From NCBI RefSeq assembly GCF_011762025.1, contig NZ_JAASQR010000004.1, positions 496,001-560,000 on the forward strand: a stretch of DNA of 64,000 bases. The letters run 5' to 3'. Position numbers and translations under genes: made by a program. How positions within the stretch are numbered: position 1 is the stretch's first letter; every line of letters starts with the position of its first letter. The stretch comes from Sphingobium vermicomposti (GTDB lineage: Bacteria; Pseudomonadota; Alphaproteobacteria; Sphingomonadales; Sphingomonadaceae). Below, in pieces: positions 1 to 9,397 of the stretch. Below the pieces are notes generated by a model. It did not search any database. It saw nothing but the letters and a program-made list of their open reading frames with translations, and was not told where the DNA came from.

Positions 1-711
1 GCCGAACAACAGGTTGCCCGGCGGTCGCGTCGCCAGCTCATCCGCGCTGCGGACGACCGGATAATCCAGCATCGCCGCATCGAATGCAAAGCCCGTCCAG
101 CCGTCCGCCAGCCGCACGTTGAACATGAATTCCGGCAGATCCAGCGCCCGAAAGACGACCTCTTCATGGTCCAGCGCGACATGGCGGATGGCGATGGGCC
201 GTCCGATCAGCCAGCTGAGCAGCGTATGGATATGCGTTACCCCGAACAGATCGATCAGGCAGCCGGATACGGTTTGTCCCGGCGGCCGCATCGAATCTAG
301 CGCCAGTTCCGCCATGTCGGCGCGGGTGCTCAGCGTCATGCGGCCACAGCGCCAGTCGATCGCTTCGAAACATTCGGCGCAGCGGCTGATGGCTTCGCGC
401 AACGTGCGCGCGCCCGACAGGCTGTAGAGAATGATGCGCCAGTCGTAGCGGCGCATACCGGGGCGGCCCAGCATCTGGCTGTCATGCGCCGCCAGTTGGC
501 CAATGGCGCGGCCCGACAAACGGGCAAGATGAGAAACGGTCAGCTGTTCGATATAGGCGTTGAGCGACGCATTCCCCGGCGGGGGCAGGTCACCAGGCTG
601 AAACAGCGAATCGAGCGATCCAAAACTGTCCCGGTAAATGGTCAGCACGCGCAGGGTGAGGCGTTCACCCGTGCGCCATTCCGTCCCTTCCCGTCCCTGC
701 ACTTCGTCCAT
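1..711 (-). CDS. AraC-family transcriptional regulator, N-terminal part (truncated by window edge)
   Basis: The reading frame is open from the ATG at 711 down to base 1, giving 237 residues without a stop; the rest lies outside the window. The sequence (start MDEVQGREGTEWRTGERLT, later GRPGMRRYDWRIILYSLSGARTL in character) resembles the arabinose-binding-like sensor domain found at the N terminus of OruR/ArgR-type AraC regulators. The DNA-binding HTH domain would be in the missing part, so the assignment rests on the sensor domain only. It is divergent from the redox operon starting at 906, a common arrangement for a local regulator. A small palindrome (CGCAAT at 750-755, ATTGCG at 766-771) in the shared upstream region could be its site, but that is weak. 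Confidence 0.7.
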   Translation of the reverse strand, partial: MDEVQGREGTEWRTGERLTLRVLTIYRDSFGSLDSLFQPGDLPPPGNASLNAYIEQLTVSHLARLSGRAIGQLAAHDSQMLGRPGMRRYDWRIILYSLSGARTLREAISRCAECFEAIDWRCGRMTLSTRADMAELALDSMRPPGQTVSGCLIDLFGVTHIHTLLSWLIGRPIAIRHVALDHEEVVFRALDLPEFMFNVRLADGWTGFAFDAAMLDYPVVRSADELATRPPGNLLFG

Positions 712-905
712 GCTGCCTATTCTCCCCATTTTTCGATCAGCCTGCCACCCGCAATAACGCAAATAATTGCGCCAAATTGAGCCGGGGCGTGGACATGCTG
801 CGCAAAATCGCCGCCGTCGGTGATCGATTTCAGGGTGGCGTGTTCTGCGCAAGAGCGCAAGATGCGCGGACAAGAGCCAGTAACGGGGCCGATGGAGGAT
901 ATTGG

Positions 906-2165
906 ATGACAGCGCGTGCGCCATTACCCCTGACCAAAGCCGGGCGGAAGCTCAGTTTGGCGCTGATCGCTGGAGGCGCGGTGATGCTGACCGCGGCCGA
1001 CGCCCCCACGGGCGGAGAGCCGGGCATCCATGCCTTTGTCCTATCCAACTTCTTCCTGGTCAACGGTGGCGAAGCCGATGTCTGCAAGATCCCCGACGAA
1101 GGCGATCTAGACCGCTTCTACGCCACCCTTTCCCCTGAAGATCAGGCGAAGTTCGCGGGCCCGGAAAAGCGGCAGGCGCTTGAAATCTACATGAACGAGA
1201 AAATGGGCTTCCGGCGCATCTTCATGTGGGGGGAACGCAGCGCCGACGTCAAATACCCGCCCGGATACGATCCGAAAAAGACGCCGACCCCCGAACAGGC
1301 GATTGCCATCGGCGCGCTTAATGGATTGCCCAAGGGCAAGGGTCGGCTGGCCTTTTCGAACCGGGAAGTGGTGTATAGTTCCTGTTCGGACCCGCAGGAT
1401 TTCCGCCATCTGGCCAAGAATTTCCGCACCTATAATGGGCCGGTCGCTGCGGGCATCAACCTGGACGAGAAGGTGAGCAAGGAAGATTTCACCGGCCCGG
1501 ACGGAAGCAAGGGCGTCGACAATCAATTGTGGCGGGCCGTGGGATGCGTGCAGGCTTTCCGCGTGGACAGCCAGCGGGAAATCGCCAGCAAGGACATGAT
1601 ATCCATGCGCGCGCCGACGCTGATCGAATTGCGCGGCGTAGACGATATGCAAAATGACCCCGATGTGACGGTGACGGTCTATGCCGCCGCCGACCCCCTG
1701 CCCACCGACGGACGGGGCGAAGCACTGAAAAGCGCGACCTTCTCGGTCGATCCCGATCCGCGCCTGCGATCGACCACGCGCGGCCGCATCGAAAAGGGCG
1801 TGCTGACCACCGAACCGTTCGACCTGTTGATGAACTATAAGGAACAGATCGTCGATGCGCCCCGCGACATCAGGGGCGCACGACTCCGTGCGACGATGAA
1901 GCCGGACGGCAGTATCGAAGGCAATTTATACGGCTATTATACGCTGGACAGCTATTACAGCTTCATCGAGCAGATGACGCAGAATGGCTCCATTCTGACG
2001 CAGATAAGTTGTCCAGGCGTTCGCCAGGCGATCGACCGGATGGCGGATGGCTATCGCGACCCCAGGACCAAACGCTACACCGCAATCTCTTCGGCCCACG
2101 GCTTTAAGGGCGTGCGCGCGTTCGTGGCGCCCCAGCAGACCGCACAAGCGGACCAGACCCGATGA
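906..2165 (+). CDS. Exported protein of unknown function, first gene of DUF1592/DUF1552 redox operon
   Basis: A 419-residue protein with a hydrophobic N-terminal segment (about residues 14-30) that looks like a signal peptide or anchor, so it is probably periplasmic. The frame is open further upstream to 777, but the ATG at 906 has a GGAGG ribosome site just before it and puts the signal at the N terminus. I recognise no catalytic motif and no CxxCH. It contains a few cysteines (in the NGGEADVCKIP region, a YSSCSD segment, a VGCVQAF segment and an ISCPG segment) that could form disulfides. The stop overlaps the start of the DUF1592 gene (ATGA), so the two are translationally coupled. Function unknown; the context suggests a partner of the downstream cytochromes. 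Confidence 0.8.
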   Translation: MTARAPLPLTKAGRKLSLALIAGGAVMLTAADAPTGGEPGIHAFVLSNFFLVNGGEADVCKIPDEGDLDRFYATLSPEDQAKFAGPEKRQALEIYMNEKMGFRRIFMWGERSADVKYPPGYDPKKTPTPEQAIAIGALNGLPKGKGRLAFSNREVVYSSCSDPQDFRHLAKNFRTYNGPVAAGINLDEKVSKEDFTGPDGSKGVDNQLWRAVGCVQAFRVDSQREIASKDMISMRAPTLIELRGVDDMQNDPDVTVTVYAAADPLPTDGRGEALKSATFSVDPDPRLRSTTRGRIEKGVLTTEPFDLLMNYKEQIVDAPRDIRGARLRATMKPDGSIEGNLYGYYTLDSYYSFIEQMTQNGSILTQISCPGVRQAIDRMADGYRDPRTKRYTAISSAHGFKGVRAFVAPQQTAQADQTR

Positions 2166-3853
2166 AAGACCCCGTGATCACCACCCAGTCGCAGGCCAAG
2201 CGCCGCCGCATCGCTCCATTCGTGCTGGGCGCTGCGTGCCTGACGCTCGCGGGCAGCATCGCCTTTACCTTTAGCGGCGCGCGTGCGGATGAAAGCATGG
2301 CGGACACGCCGCCCAGCCAGCTGCGCCGGTTGACGGAGCTGCAATATCGCACCGCAATCGCCGATGCGTTCGGCCCGGACATCAAGGTCGTGGGCCGCTT
2401 TTCGCCCGACCTGCGCATCGATGGATTGCAGGCTGTCGGTGCCAGTGCCGTGTCGGTGACGCCCGCCGGTCTGGAACAATATGAAGATATTGCGCGGGCC
2501 ATCGCGACACAGGTCACGGACAAGGATCATCGCGACCGGCTGATCGGCTGCGCACCGTCCGCCACCGATGCCAAGGGCGCGGCCTGCGCGCGCGATTTCA
2601 TCCAGAAGGTGGGGCTGAAACTCTACAGGCGTCCGGTGTCCAGCGCCGAATTGCAGCAGCGGGTGGCCGCGACGCTGGACAGCGCGGCGCGGCTCAATGA
2701 CTTCCATGCGGGTCTTGCCGCCACTTTGGCAGGCATGCTGACCAGCCCGGATTTCCTGTTCCGCATCGATTGGCCCGACCGTAGTGGCCGGGGCATCGAC
2801 GCCTGGTCAGCGGCGAGCCGCCTGTCCTATCTATTGTGGAACGCAGCACCCGACGCGGCGCTGTTGGCCGCAGCCGCGGACGGATCGCTCAACACCCCTG
2901 CGGGCCGCGCCCGCGAGGTCGAACGGATGATGGCGTCGCCCCGCTTTGCTGACGGGGTTCGCGCTTTCTTCACCGACTATCTGCGGCTGGACGGGATGGA
3001 CGACCTGTCGAAGGATGCGCTGATCTACCCCGCGTTCAACAGTTCCGTCGCATCCGCGATGCGGGAACAGACGCTGCGCACCATCACCTGGCTGCTGGTC
3101 GACAAAAAGGGCGACTATCGCGACCTGTTCACCACCAACGCGATCGCGATGAACCGCACGCTGGGACCGATTTACGACATTCCGGTGTCGAAGACCGACT
3201 GGTATATTCATCAATATCCGCAAGGCGATCCGCGCACAGGATTGCTGACCCATGCCAGCATATTGGCGCAGCATTCGCATCCGGGTCGCACGTCGCCGAC
3301 CCTGCGGGGCGTGGCGCTGACCGAGATATTTTTGTGCGAAAAAATCCCGGCTCCGCCCGCCAACGTCAATTTCGCGGTGGTGCAGGATGTCAACAATCCG
3401 ACGTTGAAGACGACGCGGCTGCGGCTTCAGGCGCATCTGGACGATGAAGAATGCGCCAGCTGTCACAAGCGCAGCGACCCGATGGGCCTGGGGCTGGAGC
3501 AGTTTGATGGCGCGGGCCAGTTCCGTACACTGGAACATGATGTGACAATCGACGTGACCGGATCGTTCGAGGCGAAGCCGTTCAATGGCGCGGCGGCCAT
3601 GGGCAAGCTGTTCCATGACAGCGAACAGGTCAGCGCCTGCCTGGTGCAAAGCGCCTGGCGATATGCCCATGGGCGCAATCCGGTCGCGACCGATGCGGCG
3701 GATATTGCCCGCCTGACCAAAGGTTTCGCGGGCGAGGGCCATCGCTTTTCCGCCCTGATGCGCAGCATTGCCCTCGACCCCGGACTGATCGCCCTGCCCC
3801 GCACGATAAGGGCTGACGCCCCGCGCGCGAAGAAACAAGGAGTAAGCGGATGA
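2162..3853 (+). CDS. DUF1592-family protein with a c-type heme motif
   Basis: A 563-residue protein with an N-terminal membrane/signal segment (about 20-42). It shows the domain train typical of this family. First comes a DUF1587-like start (ELQYRTAIADAFG), then DUF1595 (LYRRPVSSAEL), then DUF1592 (SRLSYLLWNAAPD and following), then DUF1588 with a CASCH heme-c motif (Cys431, Cys434, His435) followed by SDPMGLGLEQFD, and finally DUF1585. The family is abundant in planctomycetes and is usually paired with a DUF1552 or DUF1501 partner; its reaction is not established. Here it overlaps both neighbours by 4 bases (ATGA) and sits with two further heme proteins. That supports a periplasmic electron-transfer or oxidation system. 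The substrate cannot be told from sequence. Confidence 0.85.
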   Translation: MKDPVITTQSQAKRRRIAPFVLGAACLTLAGSIAFTFSGARADESMADTPPSQLRRLTELQYRTAIADAFGPDIKVVGRFSPDLRIDGLQAVGASAVSVTPAGLEQYEDIARAIATQVTDKDHRDRLIGCAPSATDAKGAACARDFIQKVGLKLYRRPVSSAELQQRVAATLDSAARLNDFHAGLAATLAGMLTSPDFLFRIDWPDRSGRGIDAWSAASRLSYLLWNAAPDAALLAAAADGSLNTPAGRAREVERMMASPRFADGVRAFFTDYLRLDGMDDLSKDALIYPAFNSSVASAMREQTLRTITWLLVDKKGDYRDLFTTNAIAMNRTLGPIYDIPVSKTDWYIHQYPQGDPRTGLLTHASILAQHSHPGRTSPTLRGVALTEIFLCEKIPAPPANVNFAVVQDVNNPTLKTTRLRLQAHLDDEECASCHKRSDPMGLGLEQFDGAGQFRTLEHDVTIDVTGSFEAKPFNGAAAMGKLFHDSEQVSACLVQSAWRYAHGRNPVATDAADIARLTKGFAGEGHRFSALMRSIALDPGLIALPRTIRADAPRAKKQGVSG

Positions 3854-5238
3854 CCGCTGCAAAAATGATCGACGACAGGCTGGTTCAAGGCACCACGCGG
3901 CGCGGTTTCCTGTTGCGCGGCGTGGTCGGTGGCGCGGCGGTGACGATTGGCTTGCCGATCCTGGACGCTTTTCTGGACAATAATGGCACGGCCTTTGCGG
4001 CGACGCTGGGTGGCGGCAACCTGCCGGTGCGTTTTGGCACATGGTTCTGGGGCTGCGGCATGATCCCCGACCGTTGGGTGCCCAAGGCGACCGGTGCCGA
4101 TTACGATCTGCCGCCGCAGCTGCAGCCGATCAAGGACATCCGCCAGCATGTCAGCGTCCTGTCGGGGTTCAACGTGTCGCTGGGCAGCAGGGGCAACCTG
4201 CCCCACCTGTCCGGCAATACCGGCGTGCGCACGGGCGGCGCGGCGGACGACTGGCTGGCCATTCGCGCGCCTACGCTGGACGTATTGATCGCGGACGCGA
4301 TTGGCGGCGGGTCCTTTTTCCGGTCGCTGGACCTTAGCGCCGATGGCAATACGCGGACCAGCTATTCCTTCCGCGACGGTCGCACCATGAACCCGACGGT
4401 GCCCAGCGCGACGGAATTTTACCGCAAGATATTCGGCGGCGACTTCAACGACCCCAACAAGGCGGATTTCAAGCCCGATCCGCGCGTCATGGTTCGCCGT
4501 AGCGTGTTGTCGGGCGTCACCGACCGGCGTCATGCGCTGTTGAACAGCGTGGGGGCGTCGGACCGGGCGCGCCTGGACCAATATTTTACCGCCGTGCGGG
4601 AAATGGAGGACAAGCTGGCGCTGCAGTTGCAGAAGCCGCCGCCAGCCGAGGCCTGCTCCATTCCCGCCGAACCCGCCGCTTTGCGGGCTGGTGCCGACAT
4701 CACCGATGTCGAACAGCGCAAACAGAATCACAAGATGATGGCGCAGATGCTGGCGATGGCGCTCGCCTGCAACCAGACCCGCGTTTTCAACATGAACTTT
4801 TCAACCGCCGCGTCCGACCTGCGCCAGTCCGGCAACACGACCGGCTACCACCAGATCACGCATGAGGAGATGGTCGACCGGTCCATAGGCTATCAGCCGA
4901 CCGTCGATTTCTACGCGCTGCGCAATATGGAAGCATGGGCCGATTTCGTCGCTGCGATGGCGGCGGTCAAGGAAGGCGACGGCACCCTGCTGGACAACAT
5001 GCTTGTCTTTGCCCATTCCGACGTATCTTATGCCAAGAACCACGACGTTCAGGGCATTCCGATGATGCTGGCCGGTTCAGCGGGCGGCAAGGTGAAGCCC
5101 GGCATCCATGTCGCCGGGGCGGGCGAACCGATCAGCCGTGTCGGATTGACCATTCAGCGGGCGATGGGATTGCCGGCGGAAAGCTGGGGCCTGGACGATA
5201 TGACGACGAAACGGTCTGTCAGCGACATCCTCGTCTGA
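3850..5238 (+). CDS. DUF1552-family protein with Tat signal
   Basis: A 462-residue protein beginning with a twin-arginine signal (TRRGFLLRG at about 16-24, then a hydrophobic stretch VVGGAAVTIGLPIL), so it is likely exported folded through Tat. The remainder matches the DUF1552 pattern that accompanies DUF1592 proteins: an early GCGMIPDRWVPK segment, a conserved middle, and a C-terminal part with LVFAHSDVS and HVAGAGEPISRVGLTI. DUF1552 and DUF1501 are distantly alkaline-phosphatase/sulfatase-like, but no metal site is clearly assignable by eye. It overlaps the DUF1592 stop by 4 bases. Tat export fits a cofactor- or metal-loaded periplasmic enzyme, which is inference. Confidence 0.85.
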   Translation: MTAAKMIDDRLVQGTTRRGFLLRGVVGGAAVTIGLPILDAFLDNNGTAFAATLGGGNLPVRFGTWFWGCGMIPDRWVPKATGADYDLPPQLQPIKDIRQHVSVLSGFNVSLGSRGNLPHLSGNTGVRTGGAADDWLAIRAPTLDVLIADAIGGGSFFRSLDLSADGNTRTSYSFRDGRTMNPTVPSATEFYRKIFGGDFNDPNKADFKPDPRVMVRRSVLSGVTDRRHALLNSVGASDRARLDQYFTAVREMEDKLALQLQKPPPAEACSIPAEPAALRAGADITDVEQRKQNHKMMAQMLAMALACNQTRVFNMNFSTAASDLRQSGNTTGYHQITHEEMVDRSIGYQPTVDFYALRNMEAWADFVAAMAAVKEGDGTLLDNMLVFAHSDVSYAKNHDVQGIPMMLAGSAGGKVKPGIHVAGAGEPISRVGLTIQRAMGLPAESWGLDDMTTKRSVSDILV

Positions 5239-5272
5239 CATTGATGCAACAATTAGAAGGACAAGAGCAGGA

Positions 5273-5749
5273 ATGACTTTTGGTTTCCGGGCCGTCGCTG
5301 CCCTTTCCATGACGCTATTCGCGGGCAGCTATGCCGCTTATTCAGCCTATGCCGCGTCGCCTGAGGCAACGAACGCCGTCAATGCGCGCAAGGCGAATTA
5401 CAAGGAGATTGGCGGCGCGTTCAAGACGATCAATGACGAGCTGAAATCGGGTGCGCCCGACATGAACACCGTTCGCCCCTCCGCCGCTGTCATTGCCCGT
5501 CGATCCGCATTGCAGCTGAAGTTTTTTCCACGCGGCAGCGGGCCGGAATCGGGCCTGAAAACGCGGGCGAAGGCGGAAATCTGGAAAGACAGCGCGACCT
5601 TCACCAAATTGCAGAATGACATGGTCAGCGCGGCCAACCAGTTGTCGGCGGCAGCGGCCAAGGGTGATGTCGCGGCGATGAGCGCCGCCCGCAACACGCT
5701 GGGCGGGACGTGCAAAAGCTGCCACGACCGGTTCCGCGTTCCAGGATGA
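5273..5749 (+). CDS. c'-type (c556-like) monoheme cytochrome c
   Basis: 158 residues with an N-terminal Sec signal (about 1-25, AVAALSMTLFAGSYAAYSAYA). The single heme-attachment motif CKSCH (Cys147, Cys150, His151) lies at the extreme C terminus. The C-terminal heme position and the helical body with the RKANYKEIGGAFKTINDEL start are typical of the cytochrome c' / c556 four-helix family. Mature protein should be periplasmic. It follows the DUF1552 gene by 34 bases and overlaps the cytochrome b561 start (ATGA), so it is most likely the soluble carrier between the DUF1592/DUF1552 pair and the membrane cytochrome. Confidence 0.92.
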   Translation: MTFGFRAVAALSMTLFAGSYAAYSAYAASPEATNAVNARKANYKEIGGAFKTINDELKSGAPDMNTVRPSAAVIARRSALQLKFFPRGSGPESGLKTRAKAEIWKDSATFTKLQNDMVSAANQLSAAAAKGDVAAMSAARNTLGGTCKSCHDRFRVPG

Positions 5750-6459
5750 CGGACAATATTGCTCAGGCGTCGGCGCATACAGAACCGATGCCCGCCACCC
5801 GCGTCCGCATATGGGATGTCCCCGTCCGGCTGTTTCACTGGGCGCTGGTCGTGCTGATCGGCATAGGCTGGTGGACGGGCGAAAACCGCATGCTCGATTG
5901 GCATCGGCTGGCGGGATATTCCATTCTGGCACTCATCCTGTTCCGGTTGATATGGGGCGTGATCGGCAGCGGGACGGCGCGCTTTTCCAGTTTCGTCCGC
6001 GGACCGTGGACGGTCGCATCCTATGTGAAGGGCGCGATGTTCAAGCGCGGCGTCCATGGCGTGCCGGGCCATAATCCGCTGGGCGGTTGGAGCGTGGTGG
6101 CGATGCTGCTGCTGATCGCCACCCAAGTGGGTCTGGGCCTGTTCGCCATTGATATTGACGGAATGGAGTCGGGGCCATTCGCCTATCTGGTCGAATTTGA
6201 TACCGGACGATGGGCAGCGGAATGGCATGCGGTCATATTCAACCTGGTGCTGGCGCTGATCGCCATCCATGTCGTGGGCGTGCTGTTCTACCTGCTGTAT
6301 CGGCGCGACAATCTGATCGGCCCGATGATTACCGGATCGCGCCGGTGGGTTGGCAACCAACCGGGGGTTCGTTTCGTGCCTGCATGGCTGGGCCTCAGCC
6401 TCATGGCCGCTTGCGCTGGGCTGGTGTGGCTGGTGATCAGCCTGTGGGGGCGGGCTTGA
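5746..6459 (+). CDS. Cytochrome b561-type membrane protein
   Basis: 237 residues, four to five hydrophobic helices, beginning with the motif RVRIWDVPVRLFHWALVVLI typical of the bacterial Ni/Fe-hydrogenase b-type cytochrome / b561 family. Likely heme-ligand histidines are in RLFHW, DWHRLAGY, EWHAVIF and IAIHVVG. The frame is open 12 codons further upstream, but the ATG at 5746 overlaps the preceding stop and gives the usual N terminus, so it is preferred. It probably exchanges electrons between the periplasmic cytochrome c encoded just upstream and the quinone pool. Last gene of the operon; a terminator follows at 6522-6560. Confidence 0.92.
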   Translation: MTDNIAQASAHTEPMPATRVRIWDVPVRLFHWALVVLIGIGWWTGENRMLDWHRLAGYSILALILFRLIWGVIGSGTARFSSFVRGPWTVASYVKGAMFKRGVHGVPGHNPLGGWSVVAMLLLIATQVGLGLFAIDIDGMESGPFAYLVEFDTGRWAAEWHAVIFNLVLALIAIHVVGVLFYLLYRRDNLIGPMITGSRRWVGNQPGVRFVPAWLGLSLMAACAGLVWLVISLWGRA

Positions 6460-6471
6460 TGCGATTGGCGG

Positions 6472-6505
6472 ATGGCAGGACTGGGTTCCTGCCTTCGCAG
6501 GAACA
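6472..6505. repeat. REP-like palindromic repeat, copy 1
   Basis: A 34-base element containing a perfect hairpin (GTTCCTGC / GCAGGAAC around a TTC loop region). It recurs at 13634-13667 with a single mismatch. Both copies sit just after a plus-strand gene. Short dispersed palindromes of this kind are common between genes in sphingomonads. Confidence 0.8.
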
Positions 6506-6521
6506 GGGTTGATTATATAAC

Positions 6522-6560
6522 AAAAAGGCCCCGGCAGTGATCTCACCGCCGGGGTCTTTT
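6522..6560. terminator. Bidirectional rho-independent terminator between cytochrome b561 and cysQ
   Basis: AAAAA, then a GC-rich stem (GGCCCCGGC pairing with GCCGGGGTC with one wobble, plus a GTGA/TCAC inner part), then TTTT. A-run and T-run on both sides make it work for both convergent operons. Confidence 0.85.
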
Positions 6561-6576
6561 GTTGCGCACTGCCTTT

Positions 6577-7365
6577 TCAGGCCGCCTTGTCGATTGCCTT
6601 TACCAGCGACAGCACCATCTGGGCATGTTCCTGGCGGCAGATGAGCAGGTCTGGCAGGTAAACGTCCCTCTGATTGTAGACGAGCGGCGACCCGTCGATA
6701 CGCGAACAGTGTAGGCCATGCGCCTGCGCCACCGCGACCGGGGCCATGCTGTCCCATTCAAATTGGCCGCCTGAATGGAGATAGATGTCCGCCTGACCCA
6801 GGATCACGGCCATGGCCTTTGCGCCTGCCGACCCCATGGGAACCAGTTCGGCGTCCAGTCCTTCGGCAACGGCGACCGCTTCGCTGGCGGGGCGGGTGCG
6901 GGATACGACCATGCGCAGTTTTTGAGGCGCGGGCGGAAGAGCCTGCGTCCGATCAGTGCGCAGCACGGTTCCCGCGCCGCTGCCCGACAGATCCAGCCCC
7001 GGCAGTGCCACCGCGCCGATTACCGGCTGTCCGTCGATGGCGAGGCCCACATGCACCGCCCAGTCCGCGCGCGCTTCGCCATATTCGCGCGTGCCGTCGA
7101 CCGGATCGACGATCCACACCCGGCTCTTGTCCAGCCGCGCGGCATTGTCCTTTTCCTCCTCGGAAAGCAGGCCATCGTCTGGCCGGGCTTCCCGCAGGGC
7201 ATGGACCAGGAACTGGTTGGCGGTCTGATCGCCCGCCTTGCCCAGCGCCTTGGCGCTGAACACGCCGCTGTCGCGCACCGCCAGAAGGATGCGGCCAGCG
7301 ACTTCGGCGAGGTGAGCGGCCAGTTCCGCGTCGCTCAATGATTTGACGTCCACGGGCGCGGTCAT
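6577..7365 (-). CDS. cysQ: 3'(2'),5'-bisphosphate nucleotidase CysQ
   Basis: 262 residues, the usual length for CysQ, which hydrolyses PAP (3'-phosphoadenosine 5'-phosphate) to AMP and phosphate with Mg2+. The inositol-monophosphatase-fold metal motifs are present: LSEE at 67-70, DPVDGT at 87-92, and the C-terminal [13 protein letters not shown] motif. The start codon overlaps the cysNC stop by 4 bases (ATGA), so it is the last gene of a cysD-cysNC-cysQ operon. PAP is the by-product of PAPS use by sulfotransferases and PAPS reductase. Coupling PAPS synthesis to PAP removal fits; note the sulfotransferase gene at 44141. Confidence 0.95.
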   Translation of the reverse strand: MTAPVDVKSLSDAELAAHLAEVAGRILLAVRDSGVFSAKALGKAGDQTANQFLVHALREARPDDGLLSEEEKDNAARLDKSRVWIVDPVDGTREYGEARADWAVHVGLAIDGQPVIGAVALPGLDLSGSGAGTVLRTDRTQALPPAPQKLRMVVSRTRPASEAVAVAEGLDAELVPMGSAGAKAMAVILGQADIYLHSGGQFEWDSMAPVAVAQAHGLHCSRIDGSPLVYNQRDVYLPDLLICRQEHAQMVLSLVKAIDKAA

Positions 7366-9275
7366 GGGATCAACCTCGCCACGATGGCTTCAGCCGCTTC
7401 GTCGGGGGTCATCGCGATGGTGTCGATGCGGATTTCCGGGTCCTCCGGCGCTTCATAAGGGCTGTCGATGCCCGTGAAGTTTTTGAGGTCACCGCTCCGC
7501 GCCTTTTTATAGAGGCCCTTGACGTCGCGCGATTCCGCTTCGGCCAGCGGGGTGTCGATGTGGACCTCGATAAACTCGCCGGGCTGCATCATCTGGCGCA
7601 CCATGTCGCGTTCGGCGCGGAAGGGCGAGATGAAGGCGGTGATGACGATGAGGCCAGCGTCGGTCATGAGCTTTGCGACCTCACCCACGCGGCGGATATT
7701 TTCCACGCGGTCGGCGTCGGTAAAGCCCAGATCCTTGTTCAAGCCATGGCGGACATTGTCACCGTCCAGCAGGAAGGTGTGGCGGTTCATCCGCGCCAGC
7801 TTCATTTCCACCAGATTGGCGATGGTCGATTTGCCCGCGCCCGACAGGCCGGTGAACCACAGCACGGCGGGCTTCTGGTTTTTCAGCCCCGCATGGAATT
7901 CACGGGTGACGTCGGTCGCCTGCCAATGGACATTCTGTGCCCGGCGCAGGCTGAAGTTCAGCATGCCTGCGGCGACGGTGGCGTTGCTGATCTTGTCGAT
8001 CAGGATGAAGCCGCCGAGCGTCCGATTCTGTTCATAGGGTTCGAACACGATCTGCTTGTCGGTCGACAGGTTCGCCAGGCCGATGGCGTTCAGGTCCAGC
8101 GTCTTGGCCGCCAGATGTTCCATCGTGTTGACGTTGACCTGATATTTCGGCTGCTGGATCGTCGCGGTGACGGTCTGCGCGCCGATTTTCAGCCAATAGG
8201 GACGGCCCGGCAGCATTTCCTCATCCGACATCCACACGAGGGTGGCTTCGAATTGGTCGGCGGCCTGCGGCGGATTGTCGGCCAGCGCGATCACGTCGCC
8301 GCGCGAACAATCGATTTCATCGGCGAAGCAGAGGGTGACGGACTGGCCCGCGACGGCCTGATCAAGGTCACCGTCGAGTGTGACGATGCGCGTGATCGTG
8401 CTGGTCTTGCCCGAAGGCAGCACGCGCACGGCGTCGCCCGGCTTTACCGTGCCGGTCGCGATCAGGCCGGAAAAGCCGCGGAAGTCCAGGTTCGGGCGGT
8501 TCACCCACTGCACCGGCATGCGGAACGGCTTTTCCGCGTCGGTGGCGCTGTTGACCTCCACCGTTTCCAGATGTTCGATCAGCGCGGGGCCCTTATACCA
8601 GGGCGTGTTGGCGCTGGGGCCGGTGATGTTGTCGCCCTTGAAGCCGGAAATCGGCAGGGCGGTGAATTCCTTGATGCCGATGGAGTTGGCGAATTCGGTA
8701 TAATCCTTGACGATGCCGTCGAAGACAGCCTGATCATAGTCGACCAGATCCATCTTGTTCACCGCCAGCACGATGTTCCGAATGCCGATCAGATGCGCCA
8801 GATAGCTGTGGCGGCGGGTCTGCGTCAGCACGCCCTTGCGCGCGTCGATCAGGATGACGGCGAGGTCGGCGGTCGATGCGCCGGTCACCATGTTGCGGGT
8901 ATATTGTTCATGGCCGGGCGTGTCGGCGACGATGAACTTGCGCTTTTCGGTGGCGAAAAAGCGATAGGCGACGTCGATGGTGATGCCCTGTTCCCGTTCG
9001 GCGGCGAGGCCGTCGACCAGCAGCGCGAAGTCGATTTCCTGGCCCTGGGTGCCGACCTTCTTGCTGTCGGCTTCCAGCGCGGCAAGCTGATCCTCGAAGA
9101 TCATCTTGCTGTCGTAGAGCAGGCGGCCGATCAGGGTCGACTTGCCGTCGTCCACCGACCCGCAGGTGATGAAGCGCAGCATCGTCTTGTGCTCATGCAC
9201 CTTCAGATACTGGTCGATATCCTCCGCGATCAGCGCGTCGGTCTTGTAGATGGGTTCTGCAACAATGTCGGTCAT
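7362..9275 (-). CDS. cysNC: Bifunctional sulfate adenylyltransferase subunit 1 / APS kinase CysNC
   Basis: 637 residues, a CysN-CysC fusion. The CysN GTPase part has the P-loop GSVDDGKST (39-47), then [11 protein letters not shown] and NKMD. The C-terminal APS kinase part has a second P-loop GLSGAGKST (476-484), followed by [11 protein letters not shown] and the [10 protein letters not shown] segment. CysN activates CysD to make APS from sulfate and ATP; the kinase part phosphorylates APS to PAPS. Fusion of the two is common in alphaproteobacteria. It lies downstream of cysD, separated by a REPIN, and overlaps cysQ. Confidence 0.98.
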   Translation of the reverse strand: MTDIVAEPIYKTDALIAEDIDQYLKVHEHKTMLRFITCGSVDDGKSTLIGRLLYDSKMIFEDQLAALEADSKKVGTQGQEIDFALLVDGLAAEREQGITIDVAYRFFATEKRKFIVADTPGHEQYTRNMVTGASTADLAVILIDARKGVLTQTRRHSYLAHLIGIRNIVLAVNKMDLVDYDQAVFDGIVKDYTEFANSIGIKEFTALPISGFKGDNITGPSANTPWYKGPALIEHLETVEVNSATDAEKPFRMPVQWVNRPNLDFRGFSGLIATGTVKPGDAVRVLPSGKTSTITRIVTLDGDLDQAVAGQSVTLCFADEIDCSRGDVIALADNPPQAADQFEATLVWMSDEEMLPGRPYWLKIGAQTVTATIQQPKYQVNVNTMEHLAAKTLDLNAIGLANLSTDKQIVFEPYEQNRTLGGFILIDKISNATVAAGMLNFSLRRAQNVHWQATDVTREFHAGLKNQKPAVLWFTGLSGAGKSTIANLVEMKLARMNRHTFLLDGDNVRHGLNKDLGFTDADRVENIRRVGEVAKLMTDAGLIVITAFISPFRAERDMVRQMMQPGEFIEVHIDTPLAEAESRDVKGLYKKARSGDLKNFTGIDSPYEAPEDPEIRIDTIAMTPDEAAEAIVARLIP

Positions 9276-9291
9276 CGTTTCGCTCTTATCT

Positions 9292-9382
9292 CCCCTCCCT
9301 TAAGGGAGGGGTCGGGGGAGGGCGTGTTCGAGGAGGTGGTCTTGACAGGCCCTCCCCTGACCCCTCCCGCGAGCGGGAGGGG
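9292..9382. repeat. REPIN: two inverted REP palindromes between cysD and cysNC
   Basis: Two GC-rich hairpins face each other: CCCCTCCC/GGGAGGGG around TTAA (9292-9311) and CCCCTCCCGC/GCGGGAGGGG around GA (9361-9382). In addition the 20 bases at 9304-9323 are the reverse complement of 9349-9368 with one mismatch, so the whole unit folds into one long hairpin. This is the layout of a REP doublet forming a hairpin (REPIN). It occupies nearly all of the 122-base cysD-cysNC spacer. Confidence 0.85.
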
Positions 9383-9397
9383 AACGAAAGGCTGGCG

